From NCBI GenBank assembly GCA_905372355.1, contig CAJPOT010000014.1:1-38846 (forward strand): DNA of 38,846 bases. Direction: 5' to 3'. The stretch is from an uncultured Selenomonas sp. Lineage in GTDB: Bacteria > Bacillota > Negativicutes > Selenomonadales > Selenomonadaceae. The translations under genes and the position numbers were made by a program. Shown here piece by piece: positions 6,684 to 16,382 of this stretch (position 1 is its first letter; every line of letters begins with the position of its first letter). The notes under the pieces were generated by a model that was not told the origin of the DNA, made no database searches, and worked only from the letters and a program-made list of their open reading frames with translations.

Positions 6684-7139
6684 TTGCGAAAGCGTGGATT
6701 TGAAATCATCAAGGCGTATGAAGCGGCGGGGCTTTCCCTGCCGCAGAGAAAGACGGCGGCGAGCGCGGGCTACGATCTCGCGGCGGCGGAGGACTGCGTA
6801 TTGCCGTGCAGCAAGGTGACGATCGTGCCGACGGGACTCAAGGCGTACATGCAGAAGGATGAGTATCTCGGACTGCACATCCGCTCGGGAATCTCGCTCA
6901 AGCATCAGCTTATGCTCGTTAATGCGCAGGGAATCATCGACGCGGATTACTATGACAACGAGGAGAACGAGGGGCATATCATGGTGGCGATCCTGAATCT
7001 CGGCGTGTCGGATTTTCATGTGGAGAAGGGCATGCGCATCGCGCAGGGCATCTTCTATAAGTATCTCGTCGCCGATGACGACGAGGCGGGCACGGGCGAA
7101 GCGCGCACAGGAGGGTTCGGCTCGACGGGCAAGCGCTGA
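6684..7139 (+). CDS. dut: dUTP diphosphatase
   Basis: The product is 151 aa, a trimeric-type dUTPase that hydrolyses dUTP to dUMP and keeps uracil out of DNA. Five motifs: AGYDLAAAED (motif 1), LHIRSGISL (motif 2), NAQGIIDADYYDNEENEGH (motif 3, longer than the Escherichia coli type), EKGMRIAQGIF (motif 4) and RTGGFGSTGK (motif 5). The start is TTG at 6684, placed by AGGAGG 7 bases upstream; no ATG fits the N-terminus, and an upstream in-frame ATG lies within hfq. It may read through from hfq. It ends face to face with rqcH, 12 bases apart. Confidence 0.93.
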   Translation: MRKRGFEIIKAYEAAGLSLPQRKTAASAGYDLAAAEDCVLPCSKVTIVPTGLKAYMQKDEYLGLHIRSGISLKHQLMLVNAQGIIDADYYDNEENEGHIMVAILNLGVSDFHVEKGMRIAQGIFYKYLVADDDEAGTGEARTGGFGSTGKR

Positions 7140-7159
7140 AGCGGGTTGCTGTCAGCGCT
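7132..7159. terminator. Perfect inverted repeat built from the two convergent stop codons of dut and rqcH
   Basis: AGCGCTGA (7132-7139) and TCAGCGCT (7152-7159) are exact inverted repeats. Each arm includes the last Arg codon and TGA stop of one of the two convergent genes. There is no T tract on either side, so if it terminates at all it does so weakly, in both directions. Confidence 0.45.
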
Positions 7160-8909
7160 CTTCGGGAAGCAGCCTTGCCGCGTCTTCTGCTGAAGGCGTC
7201 ACAAAAAGCGTCTTCTGGTGCGTGAAGATGACGAAGCCCGGACGTGAGCCGGAGGGCTTTTTCACATAGCGCCGGTAGGTGTAGTCGACGGGCACGTTCG
7301 AGGAATCCTGCGCCTTGCTGAAGTGTGCGGCGAGGAGGGCGGCGTGGTGCAGGCTCTCTTCGCTCGGCTCTTCGCCTGAGAGGCGCAGGATGACGTGCGA
7401 GCCGGGGATGTCCTTGGCGTGCAGCCAAATGTCGTCGGGCGCCGCCGTGTGGAAGGTCAGGCGGTCGTTCTGGTAGTTGTTCTTGCCGACGAGGATGCTC
7501 TTGCCGTCTTCGGTCACGAAGCGAAAGGGAGCGGAGGGCTTGTCCTGCCGCTTCTTTTTCATGTTCTCTTTGAGGAAGCCGCTTTGAATCAACTCATCTT
7601 TGATCTCTTCGATTTCGGGCAGTGTTGAGGAGGCGGCGAGGGAGCTTTCGACGCTGGAGAGGTAGCGGATGTTTTCCTCGCAGAGGGCGATCTGTCCGTC
7701 GAGCAGCTTCTGCGCACGCTTGAGCTTGTCGTACTTGTGGTAGAACGCCTGCATGTTCTGACTGAGCGTCAATCTCTGGTCGAGTTTCAGCGTGATCTTT
7801 TCACCCGCTTCGCTGTAGATGTTGTCGACGGTCAGCGAGGCGTCGGCGTGGTCTTCGTAGAGATGCGCATACGTCATGAGATTGTCGCCAAAGATTTTGT
7901 AGTCCTCGGCGTTTTCTGCTTGGCGAAGCTCTTCCTGCAGGACGCCGAGCTTGTTTTCGGCACGCGTGAGCTCGGTCTTGACGAATTTCTTCAGGCGATC
8001 CTTTTCAGGCGGCGTGTAGGCTCCCGCAAGCTGCGTGGCTTTTTCGAGCATCGCGCTGATCGTGGGAAAGGAGAGCTGCGTGCTTTCTGCCGGGAAGTAA
8101 TGGAGAGGAAAGGGCGAGGTCGCGAGCACCTTGTTGTTCTTATCAAGAGTGAGGCTGGGTGCCGCTTCTTCCTCTATGCAGGCAGCATAGACTTCAGCGA
8201 GGGCGCACTGCAGCGCTTCTTTGTCCTTTGCGTCCAAATCGGCGCAGCTCATCTTCTCGGGCAATCCGGCAGAAAAGATGACCTCGCGGGCGCTCACCGG
8301 GCCGAAGCCCAGACAAGCATTCAAAAGTCCTTTGCAGAGCGTCGCTTCCGCATCTTGTGCGAGGCGTTCGACGATGATGTCGGGCTTCACGGTGCGCAGG
8401 TCGAGCTTTTCCTGAGCGGGCGGCGGCGCGTATTCGCGTGCGGGCAGAATGAGGCGCGTGCGGCTGTTCGCGCTGCCGACTTTTTTGAGAGCGTCGATGA
8501 CGATGCCGTCCTGCACGAGGATGATGTTGCTGTACTTGCCGATGAGCTCGACGATGAGCGTCTTCGTGACGATCTTGCCGCCGGCCGCGAGGGAGTCGAA
8601 GTCAAAGCAGAGGATACGGTCGAGCGAGTGCTGGCGGATGTCGGCGATGCGGCTTCCTTCGAGCTGCTTGCGCAGAACCATGCAGAAGAGCGGCGGTTCG
8701 GCTGGATTCTCGGGCGGCTTCGTCGCGAGGAAGACGGCGCTTGCCTGCGGGCTTGCCGCGATGTGCAGCAGGTGATTCCTGCCGGGCTGGCGTATGCTCA
8801 AGAAGACGGAGGCTTTCGTCGGCTGCGTGATCTTGTCGATGCGTCCGCCTAGAAGCGCGGCGCGCAGTTCCCTGACTAAGGGCTGTGTGGAAAATCCATC
8901 GAGGCTCAT
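7152..8909 (-). CDS. rqcH: RqcH / FbpA-type NFACT protein (ribosome quality control)
   Basis: The product is 585 aa. Bacterial RqcH homologues bind 50S subunits carrying stalled peptidyl-tRNA and add C-terminal alanine tails that mark the chain for proteolysis; older annotations call them fibronectin-binding proteins. The N-terminal NFACT-N part starts MSLDGFSTQPLVRELRAAL. The middle is helical and coiled coil (about 350-450). The C-terminal NFACT-R domain has WLHAKDIPGSHVIL near 500. The ATG at 8909 has AGGTGA upstream; the longer open frame to 9116 is not supported. It has its own promoter at 8944-8972. Confidence 0.93.
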   Translation of the reverse strand: MSLDGFSTQPLVRELRAALLGGRIDKITQPTKASVFLSIRQPGRNHLLHIAASPQASAVFLATKPPENPAEPPLFCMVLRKQLEGSRIADIRQHSLDRILCFDFDSLAAGGKIVTKTLIVELIGKYSNIILVQDGIVIDALKKVGSANSRTRLILPAREYAPPPAQEKLDLRTVKPDIIVERLAQDAEATLCKGLLNACLGFGPVSAREVIFSAGLPEKMSCADLDAKDKEALQCALAEVYAACIEEEAAPSLTLDKNNKVLATSPFPLHYFPAESTQLSFPTISAMLEKATQLAGAYTPPEKDRLKKFVKTELTRAENKLGVLQEELRQAENAEDYKIFGDNLMTYAHLYEDHADASLTVDNIYSEAGEKITLKLDQRLTLSQNMQAFYHKYDKLKRAQKLLDGQIALCEENIRYLSSVESSLAASSTLPEIEEIKDELIQSGFLKENMKKKRQDKPSAPFRFVTEDGKSILVGKNNYQNDRLTFHTAAPDDIWLHAKDIPGSHVILRLSGEEPSEESLHHAALLAAHFSKAQDSSNVPVDYTYRRYVKKPSGSRPGFVIFTHQKTLFVTPSAEDAARLLPEER

Positions 8910-8943
8910 GGTCGTCACCTGTTCTTTCGTAAACTTAATACGA

Positions 8944-8972
8944 AGTATAGCATTGATGAAAGGAGCGGTCAA
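8944..8972 (-). promoter_or_regulatory. Promoter of rqcH
   Basis: On the minus strand TTGACC (8972-8967) and TATACT (8949-8944) are separated by exactly 17 bases, 35 bases before the start codon. Confidence 0.8.
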
Positions 8973-9096
8973 CGGCGCGCGTCTTGCACGGGCGCGGGAA
9001 TGTGGGGGGAACGCGCGCTTCAGATCGTCCGCCATGCAGGACGGGCATTGTAGTGATAAGTCAATGGTATCGTTGTATTTCGGCGAAATGGGAGAC

Positions 9097-9146
9097 AAAG
9101 AAACAGCCGGCATCATCCTTCGCGGAATGATGCCGGCTGTTTCTTT
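9097..9146 (-). terminator. Terminator of the chemoreceptor gene
   Basis: A 20-bp stem, AAAGAAACAGCCGGCATCAT paired with ATGATGCCGGCTGTTTCTTT, lies just beyond the chemoreceptor stop at 9154. On the minus strand it ends in a TTTCTTT run. Confidence 0.85.
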
Positions 9147-9153
9147 ATGTTTT

Positions 9154-11118
9154 TCAGCTTATGTGAAACTTGCCCACAGCTTTCTGCAGATCCTGCGCCA
9201 TCTCAGCAAGCGTCGAACTTGCTGCAGCGATTTCTTGCATGGAAGCTGCCTGCTCCTGGGATACGCCGGAGACGTTTTCCGCTTCGCTCTGCACCGAATC
9301 TGATACGGCCTTGAGTTTTTGCACGGAGGTTTCCATGCGCACGTTCTGCGTGTGGATTTGTTGCGTGCTCGTCAGGATTCCTGAGACCTTTTCGGACAGT
9401 TCCTTGACAACGGCGGCGATGCGATCAAAGCGTTCGCTCGCTTGATGCACCTGTTCGACGCCTTCGCCGACGCGCTCTTTCTGCTCCTGCATGACCTTGA
9501 AGGTCTCTTCGATGCGCTTCGCGTTGTCCATGATCAGGGAGGTAATTTCCTGTGCGGCGTTTTCCGACTGCTCGGCAAGCTTTCGCACTTCTTCCGCCAC
9601 GACGGTGAAGCCGCGGCCCTGTTCGCCTGCACGCGCCGCTTCGATGGCGGCGTTCAGCGCCAAAAGATTCGTCTGTCCTGCGATGTCGGTGATCATCTCG
9701 ACGATCTCCGAGATGCGCTTGGAGCTTTCGTAGAGGGCTGTGACAGCATCCGCCACGTCCTTGGCGCTTTCGTCGAGGACCTGCATTCCTTTGACCGCCA
9801 CGTTTAAGCCTTGCTGTCCCTCGGTCGTCGCCGCCTCCACGCGCTCTACAGCGTGGGAAACGTCGTCGACGCCCGCATTGATCTGATCCATCGCCTGCGT
9901 TATATCGCCGACGGCCTGCAGGGAGTCATTGACGACCGTTCCTTGCTCTTGTGTGTCGCCCGTGATTTTGACGACGGCCGCCGATGTTTGCTGTGCGCCC
10001 TGTGCCGATTGGTCGGCGGAAGCCGTGAGCTCTTCGGAGGAGGCGGCGAGCTGTTCCGCCGTCTGCGCAGTCTGTCGGATGAGGGTCTGCAGACCCTGCG
10101 TCATTTGGCAGAAGCTGTTGTGCAGACTGCCGATCTCGTCCTGACGGTCGGTCGGCGTAAGCTTTGCCGAGAGGTCGCCTTTCGCCACTTTGGCGGCGAC
10201 GGATTCGAGCGTCTCGACGGGAAGAGAGATGGAACGTGCGATGGTGAAGAGAATCGCGCCCATCAGAGCCAGAGCGAAGAGGGCGCAGCCGATCATTGTC
10301 CATTTGAGATGGGCAATGTCGGCGAAGATTTCTTCCTGCGGCACGAAGAGGATGAGATTCCAGCCCGTATCGCCGACGGGCTGCACGGCGTAAAACATTG
10401 CGACATCCTGATAGCTTCCCTCGAAGAAGAGTGGCTCTCTGGAAAGGTAAGTTTTCTCTTTGTCAGGTCCCTCATCTTGAATCTTGTCATTGAGCGTCAG
10501 AACGGGATGGCAGATGAAGCGGCCGTCCGCGTCGAGCATGAAAGCCTCGCCCGTCTTGCCCACCTTGAAGGAGGCGACCTTCTTCTCGATGTTTTCGAAG
10601 CGTACATCGGCTGCGACAACGCCGAGGAGTTCGCCGTTGCTGCGCACGGCCTTACTCAGGGTCACAACCTTGTCGTTTGTGAAGCTGTCCATGTAGACAT
10701 CGGAAAGCTGCACGCCGTCATTCTGCACGGCCTTTTTGTACCAATCGCGTGTCGTCGCGTCGAATTCAGCCTTGGGTACGACGCCTTCTTCACTGTCGAG
10801 AAAGTCGCGCTCGGGAAATCCAATGAAGAGCGTGTTGACATCCTCGCGATTCATGAAGCGCTTGCCGATGGGAGCAAATGCTTCGTTGCTGGGAAGGCCG
10901 TCCGACCACGCTTCCGTCAAGCCGTCCAGCGTGCCACGCTGGGCTTCGACCATTTCGTTGATTTGCTTGGCGTCAAGCTCGGCAAGCGTCATCATCTCGC
11001 GTTCCGTGGATTTCTCCAGAAGCGTGCTCGCGTTCCAGTAGCTGAATACGGACACCGCGAAGAAGATGATGCAGAAGGGAATTCCTACCCAAAGGAGAAG
11101 TTTTACTCGTAATTTCAT
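9154..11118 (-). CDS. Methyl-accepting chemotaxis protein with Cache sensor
   Basis: The product is 654 aa, an inner-membrane receptor that passes an external signal to CheA/CheW. TM1 is at about 7-27. A periplasmic dCache-type sensor spans about 35-270 ([28 protein letters not shown]). TM2 is at about 275-298 and is followed by HAMP. The signalling domain has the hairpin tip [20 protein letters not shown] then [18 protein letters not shown]. It ends KFHIS, with no CheR-binding pentapeptide of the NWETF type. The ATG at 11118 has AGAGGTG 5 bases upstream; six more codons are open before it. The ligand is not predictable, though dCache sensors often bind amino acids. No che genes are nearby. 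Confidence 0.95.
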   Translation of the reverse strand: MKLRVKLLLWVGIPFCIIFFAVSVFSYWNASTLLEKSTEREMMTLAELDAKQINEMVEAQRGTLDGLTEAWSDGLPSNEAFAPIGKRFMNREDVNTLFIGFPERDFLDSEEGVVPKAEFDATTRDWYKKAVQNDGVQLSDVYMDSFTNDKVVTLSKAVRSNGELLGVVAADVRFENIEKKVASFKVGKTGEAFMLDADGRFICHPVLTLNDKIQDEGPDKEKTYLSREPLFFEGSYQDVAMFYAVQPVGDTGWNLILFVPQEEIFADIAHLKWTMIGCALFALALMGAILFTIARSISLPVETLESVAAKVAKGDLSAKLTPTDRQDEIGSLHNSFCQMTQGLQTLIRQTAQTAEQLAASSEELTASADQSAQGAQQTSAAVVKITGDTQEQGTVVNDSLQAVGDITQAMDQINAGVDDVSHAVERVEAATTEGQQGLNVAVKGMQVLDESAKDVADAVTALYESSKRISEIVEMITDIAGQTNLLALNAAIEAARAGEQGRGFTVVAEEVRKLAEQSENAAQEITSLIMDNAKRIEETFKVMQEQKERVGEGVEQVHQASERFDRIAAVVKELSEKVSGILTSTQQIHTQNVRMETSVQKLKAVSDSVQSEAENVSGVSQEQAASMQEIAAASSTLAEMAQDLQKAVGKFHIS

Positions 11119-11169
11119 TTCTGCACCTCTTTGCATATTTTATTGCAAGAATTACTTTCATGTAGTCAA

Positions 11170-11198
11170 ATTATACTATAATGTTTCGCAATAGGCAA
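11170..11198 (-). promoter_or_regulatory. Promoter of the chemoreceptor gene
   Basis: On the minus strand TTGCCT (11198-11193) and TATAAT (11175-11170) are separated by 17 bases, about 50 bases upstream of the start. It looks like the housekeeping class rather than the flagellar sigma class. The interval 11199-11335 to the divergent ylxM promoter is AT-rich and holds nothing else recognisable. Confidence 0.7.
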
Positions 11199-11335
11199 GA
11201 CGTGCGCCCTATAATATGGATATTTTACCTATTATATCATGAATAAATGCTTAGATTTACAGGAAAATAATACACTGATCCATTGATCGGCGTATCAAGG
11301 GCAGAAAAATCTTATCTCTCTGCCAAGGAAAAAAC

Positions 11336-11364
11336 TTGACAGGATGCCTCGCCTTGCTTATAAT
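11336..11364 (+). promoter_or_regulatory. Promoter of ylxM-ffh operon
   Basis: Consensus TTGACA (11336-11341), a 17-base spacer and consensus TATAAT (11359-11364). This is the strongest promoter match in the window. A leader of about 65 nt follows. Confidence 0.9.
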
Positions 11365-11436
11365 AGCCTAGTCGGGGGAGATTCCCCTGCGCATGTCCGT
11401 TTTGGAAACGTGCCTTGCAGGAAGGCGGGTGGAGTG

Positions 11437-11794
11437 ATGCTCGAAAGACTCTTTCATCTGGCGGAACTGTTCGACATGTACGGCATGCTGCTCACGGAAA
11501 AGCAGCGGCGCTGTCTGGAACTTCATCTCTTCGACGATTTCTCCCTCGCGGAGGTCGGCGAAGCGGTCGGAGTTTCGCGGCAGGCCGCTTACGATATCAT
11601 TCATCGCTCGGAGCAGGCGCTGGAAGGCTATGAGGAAAAGCTCGGCCTCTTGCGGCGCCTTGCCAAAGAGCACGAGGAACTTGCGGCGATCGGTGAGGCG
11701 ATTCGTAAGCTGCGCACGGAAGAGAACGACGTCGCCGTAGAGGCGGTTTTGCAGCGGATTTCGCGTCTTTTAGGGGCGCAGCGGGAGGTACAGC

Positions 11795-11805
<11 letters not shown>
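11437..11805 (+). CDS. ylxM: YlxM-type SRP-associated helix-turn-helix protein
   Basis: The product is 122 aa. YlxM/p13 proteins are small sigma-like helix-turn-helix proteins that bind SRP RNA and modulate Ffh-FtsY GTPase in the species studied. Sequence support: LTEKQRRCLELHLFDDFSLA, then EVGEAVGVSRQAAYDIIHRS, a region-4-like HTH at about 20-62, with a charged C-terminal tail. The start at 11437 is chosen because MLERLFHLAELFDMYG matches the family N-terminus and GGTGGAG precedes it. It overlaps ffh by 11 bp, which argues for co-expression. Confidence 0.9.
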
Positions 11806-13165
<1,360 letters not shown>

Positions 13166-13239
13166 TCGGCTCATGGAAGATTCGTCGGCTGCGATGCGTC
13201 GCGGCTGACAAAAAATTATCCATTAAAGGAGGTGAAAAC

Positions 13240-13515
13240 ATGGCAGTAAAGATTCGTTTGACCCGCATGGGCGCGAAGAAGAACCCGTTCTACCGCATCG
13301 TCGTGGCGGATTCCCGCTCGCCGCGCGACGGTCGCTTCATCGAGATCCTCGGCAACTACGACTCCACGAAGGAGCCGGCCGTCATCAACGTCGATGAGGA
13401 AAAGGCCATCGATTGGATGAGCAAGGGCGCACAGCCGACGGATACCGTCCGCTCGCTCTTCAGCAAGAAGGGCATCATGGCGAAGTTCGATGAGAAGAAG
13501 CGCTCGAAGAACTGA
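13240..13515 (+). CDS. rpsP: 30S ribosomal protein S16
   Basis: The product is 91 aa. It begins [20 protein letters not shown] and contains [18 protein letters not shown], the S16 signature. S16 is an early-binding protein needed for 30S assembly. AAAGGAGGTG lies before the ATG. The 70-base gap to khpA contains a small GGC/GCC hairpin but no terminator. Confidence 0.97.
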   Translation: MAVKIRLTRMGAKKNPFYRIVVADSRSPRDGRFIEILGNYDSTKEPAVINVDEEKAIDWMSKGAQPTDTVRSLFSKKGIMAKFDEKKRSKN

Positions 13516-13585
13516 TCGAGACGAGGCGACGGAGACGGCGTGAAAAGCCGCCTCCCGCAGCTTCTCTTGAGAAAAGAGGATCAGC

Positions 13586-13813
13586 ATGAAGGAAGTCGTT
13601 GAAATCATCGCCAAGGCGTTGGTCGATCATCCCGAAGACGTCGTTGTCGACGAAAAACAGGAAGACCGCATGACATTGATCGAGCTTCATGTCGCTTCGG
13701 ACGATATGGGAAAGGTGATCGGCAAGCAGGGCAGGATTGCGAAGGCGATCCGCACGGTTGCCAAGGCCGCCGGTACCCGCGAGAACAAAAAAGTCAAGGT
13801 CGACATCAATTAG
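13586..13813 (+). CDS. khpA: KH-domain RNA-binding protein KhpA
   Basis: The product is 75 aa, a single type II KH domain (YlqC family). The nucleic-acid-binding GKVIGKQGRIAKAIRTV loop is at about 43-60. In streptococci and other Firmicutes KhpA pairs with KhpB (Jag/EloR) to bind RNA and affect cell elongation. Its place directly after rpsP is conserved in Firmicutes. GAAAAGAGGA precedes the ATG. Confidence 0.93.
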   Translation: MKEVVEIIAKALVDHPEDVVVDEKQEDRMTLIELHVASDDMGKVIGKQGRIAKAIRTVAKAAGTRENKKVKVDIN

Positions 13814-13821
13814 TGAACTAC

Positions 13822-13858
13822 GCGGCAGCATTCCCTTCGGGGGTTCTTGCCGCTATTT
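13822..13858 (+). terminator. Terminator-like hairpin between khpA and ylqD
   Basis: GCGGCA (13822-13827) pairs with TGCCGC (13848-13853), with an inner CCC/GGG part around TTCG, followed by a T-rich stretch ATTTCTTT. Because ylqD-rimM-trmD continue on the same strand without an obvious promoter, it is probably a partial terminator or a processing site. Confidence 0.5.
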
Positions 13859-13924
13859 CTTTAGGCGTACGGATGAGGTGACGGTGTTGCCTCTATCAGC
13901 TGCGCTCGATGAAGGAGAGAGAAT

Positions 13925-14332
13925 ATGGACAGCATTCAGGTGAAGGTTCCTTGCACGGTCAAGGCGAAGCTGACAGAAAAGCTCAAGAAGCGCATCATTG
14001 ACGAGCTGGAAGACAGTCTGCAGAAGGTTGATCTCGAACTGCAGCAGATGGGCATTGAGGAGAAGCGCATTGTCTCTGAGGCAGCACAGCAGGACATCCA
14101 GCGTGCGCAGGCGGCGCGTCAGCATTTCGCCATCGAGCGTCAAAAGCGCATGGATTTCAAGGAGCAGGCACAAGCGAAGCTCGAAGAGACGAAGAAGCTC
14201 GCCATCGGCGCCGAAATCGTGCAGGGCACGCTGGAGCGCACGGCGGAGCTGAAGGTTGGCTCAAACATGCGCGAGCTTATGAACGTCGAAGTCCTCGTCG
14301 AGGACGACAAGGTCGTTGCGATTCGTGGCTGA
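13925..14332 (+). CDS. ylqD: YlqD family protein
   Basis: The product is 135 aa. The N-terminal third (IQVKVPCTVKAKLTEKLKKR) and a central charged coiled coil (about 25-90) match the YlqD family found between khpA and rimM in Firmicutes. The C-terminal part is beta-rich (LAIGAEIVQGTLERTAELKVG). The molecular function is unknown; the conserved neighbourhood suggests a link to ribosome maturation or RNA. GGAGAGAATATG gives the start. The 3' end overlaps the rimM start. Confidence 0.85.
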   Translation: MDSIQVKVPCTVKAKLTEKLKKRIIDELEDSLQKVDLELQQMGIEEKRIVSEAAQQDIQRAQAARQHFAIERQKRMDFKEQAQAKLEETKKLAIGAEIVQGTLERTAELKVGSNMRELMNVEVLVEDDKVVAIRG

Positions 14333-14834
14333 CGGGCGCGTCGTCATAGGCAAGGCGGGTGCACCGCACGGCCTTCGGGGCGAAGTGCGCGTGATACCGT
14401 TGACGGATTTTCCCGAGCGCTTCGAGTCCCTGCGCGAGGTCTTCATTGGCGAGCGCGTTTTCCACGTCGAACACGTTCACTACCATCGCCAGTTCGTGCT
14501 GCTGACGCTCGCTGAATGCACGTCGCGCGAGGCGGCGGCAAAATTGACGGGCGAGCTTCTGCGCGTCGCGCGGGAAGATGCCGCGCCGCTCGCTGAGGGC
14601 GAGTTCTACACGTTCGACATCATCGGACTCGCAGTGCTAGATATGGCAGGGGAAAGGCTCGGGGAGGTCACGAACGTTCTCAAGACGGGCAGCAATGACG
14701 TCTATGTGGTGAAGAAGCCCGACGGTGCGGAATTGCTCGTGCCGGCACTGAAGAAGGTCGTGCGCGAGATCGACATCGCTGGAGGCTTTTTGCGCGTCGA
14801 CTTGCAGGAAGAGTTGGACGACCGTGCGGATTGA
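14325..14834 (+). CDS. rimM: Ribosome maturation factor RimM
   Basis: The product is about 169 aa from GTG at 14325; TTG at 14316 gives three more residues and cannot be excluded. RimM binds S19 and helps mature the 30S head and process 16S rRNA. The N-terminal barrel shows VVIGKAGAPHGLRGEVRVIP. The C-terminal PRC-barrel shows FDIIGLAVLDMAGERLGEV and ELLVPALKKVVREID. It overlaps the stop of ylqD and, by 11 bp, the start of trmD, so translation is coupled. Confidence 0.94.
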   Translation: MADGRVVIGKAGAPHGLRGEVRVIPLTDFPERFESLREVFIGERVFHVEHVHYHRQFVLLTLAECTSREAAAKLTGELLRVAREDAAPLAEGEFYTFDIIGLAVLDMAGERLGEVTNVLKTGSNDVYVVKKPDGAELLVPALKKVVREIDIAGGFLRVDLQEELDDRAD

Positions 14835-15579
14835 CATCGTGACGCTTTTTCCTGCGATGTTTGAAGCGGTGTTCGGTGAGAGCATCATCAAGCGCGCGAG
14901 GGAGAAGGGGCTGCTCGACATACGTTTGACGCAGCTGCGGGACTTCGCCTTTGACAAGCACAGGCAGGTCGATGATTCGCCCTTCGGCGGCGGCAGCGGC
15001 ATGGTCTTGAAGCCTGAGCCGATGTTTCGCGCCGTGCGCTCGATCGTGGCGAACAGCGCTTTGAGGCGGCGGCGCATCGTGCTTCTGTGCCCGAGTGGCG
15101 AGACTTTCACGCAGGCGAAGGCGAAGGAACTGGCGAAAGAGGAGCAGCTGATCTTCCTCTCGGGGCATTACGAGGGATTCGACGCACGCATCCATGCGCA
15201 TTTGGCGGATGAAGCGATCTCCATCGGCGATTTCGTGCTGACGGGCGGCGAACTGCCCGCGATGGTCGTCGTCGACGCCGTGGCGCGCATGATCCCGGGC
15301 GTCCTCGGCTCGGAGGAATCTGCGCCGACGGATTCTTTCTACGATGGCCTCTTGGAGTTCCCGCAGTACACAAGGCCGCGCATCTTCGAGGGAATGGAAG
15401 TGCCCGAGGTGCTTCTGTCCGGCGATCATGCGAAGATTCGCGCCTGGCGTCGCGAGGAATCGCTGCGCATCACGCGCGAGAGGCGGCCCGAGCTTTTGAA
15501 GGACGTGCAGCTGACGGAGCGGGAGAAAGCCTATTTGGCGAATCTTATGGCACAGGAAGAGAATTGTGAGAAAGATTAG
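14824..15579 (+). CDS. trmD: tRNA (guanine37-N1)-methyltransferase
   Basis: The product is 251 aa. It methylates N1 of G37 beside the anticodon and prevents +1 frameshifting. The start is GTG at 14824 (MRIDIVTLFPAMFEAVF). The SPOUT knot is seen in LSGHYEGFDARIHAHLADEA and SIGDFVLTGGELPAMVVVDA; FGGGSGMVLKPEP is the conserved N-terminal loop. In Bacillus subtilis rplS follows trmD; here it is absent, and the next gene has its own promoter. Confidence 0.97.
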   Translation: MRIDIVTLFPAMFEAVFGESIIKRAREKGLLDIRLTQLRDFAFDKHRQVDDSPFGGGSGMVLKPEPMFRAVRSIVANSALRRRRIVLLCPSGETFTQAKAKELAKEEQLIFLSGHYEGFDARIHAHLADEAISIGDFVLTGGELPAMVVVDAVARMIPGVLGSEESAPTDSFYDGLLEFPQYTRPRIFEGMEVPEVLLSGDHAKIRAWRREESLRITRERRPELLKDVQLTEREKAYLANLMAQEENCEKD

Positions 15580-15598
15580 TCAGGGCTAAAGGAAAGCT

Positions 15599-15627
15599 TT
15601 GACGGAGTATCGTTTCTTTGCTATAAT
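15599..15627 (+). promoter_or_regulatory. Promoter of the 3D-domain protein gene
   Basis: TTGACG (15599-15604), a 17-base spacer, and TATAAT (15622-15627). Transcription would start about 35 bases before the TTG start codon. Confidence 0.85.
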
Positions 15628-15669
15628 AGTCCTCGTAGGAAAATCAGCTTTTCTGTGAGGTGGCGTCTA

Positions 15670-16272
15670 TTGAGAAAAATGGTGATTTTTTCGTCCATCC
15701 TTTGCATTTGCCTGCTCTTGTCGAGTGCTGTAGCCTTTGCCAGCAGTTTTCTTGTCAAGGAAGGCATGCGGGGCGACAGCGTTCGTGCCGTGCAGAAGCT
15801 GCTGATCGGGCGCGGCTATCTTGCGGATGGAGAAGATGACGGTGTATGCGGCAAGAAGACGGTGACTGCCATCACGAAGTTCCAGCAGGAGAATGGCTTG
15901 GATGCCGACGGCATCTGCGGACAGATGACGTACAGGGCGCTCTCGGGCGGTGAGGAGCCGCCTGTCATCGAGACTCCTGTGAGCCGCGGCGGCGGTCGTT
16001 CGCTGCTTGTGTCGGCGTCAGCGTACAGCCGTTTCGATCCAGGCCTTTCAAGTCATACGGCAAGCGGAACTTTGGTGAGAAAGGGTGTGATCGCTGTCGA
16101 TCCTGCGGTCATACCGATGGGCACGCGCGTCTTTATTCCGGGATACGGCGAAGCGGTGGCTGAGGACATCGGTTCGGCGATTCGCGGTAATACGATCGAC
16201 ATCGCTTTTGAGACGGCAGAAGAAGCGATTCAGTTCGGCCGCAAGACCATCGAGATCTTCATCATGGATTGA
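15670..16272 (+). CDS. Secreted peptidoglycan-binding protein with 3D domain
   Basis: The product is about 200 aa from TTG at 15670, with GAGGTGG 6 bases upstream; ATG at 15679 is the alternative. A signal peptide covers about 1-25 (ILCICLLLSSAVAFAS). Residues ~28-95 are a PG_binding_1 domain (GDSVRAVQKLLIGRGYL, ITKFQQENGLDADGICG). The C-terminal 3D domain, about 110-200, has the three aspartates in AVDPAVIPMGTRVF, AEDIGSAIRGNTIDIAF. The 3D domain has the MltA/YocH-like double-psi barrel fold of lytic transglycosylase-type wall enzymes. It probably remodels peptidoglycan outside the membrane. It has its own promoter and terminator. Confidence 0.92.
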   Translation: MRKMVIFSSILCICLLLSSAVAFASSFLVKEGMRGDSVRAVQKLLIGRGYLADGEDDGVCGKKTVTAITKFQQENGLDADGICGQMTYRALSGGEEPPVIETPVSRGGGRSLLVSASAYSRFDPGLSSHTASGTLVRKGVIAVDPAVIPMGTRVFIPGYGEAVAEDIGSAIRGNTIDIAFETAEEAIQFGRKTIEIFIMD

Positions 16273-16322
16273 GAAGCGTTTGCTGTTTTTGCAGCATGAT
16301 GGCGGCAGAGCATCGGAAAGGC

Positions 16323-16364
16323 AGGCTTTCGGCGTGAAAGATTCGCGCTGGAAGCCTTTTTTCT
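16323..16364 (+). terminator. Terminator after the 3D-domain gene
   Basis: AGGCTT (16323-16328) pairs with AAGCCT (16352-16357), with further imperfect pairing inside, and is followed by six T. The priA ribosome binding site starts right after it. Confidence 0.65.
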
Positions 16365-16382
16365 TGTGGGAGGAGAGCAATT

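Noticed and set aside
7737..8852. 371-codon plus-strand open frame inside rqcH
   Set aside because: It is a shadow frame; rqcH on the other strand has full domain support and a good promoter.
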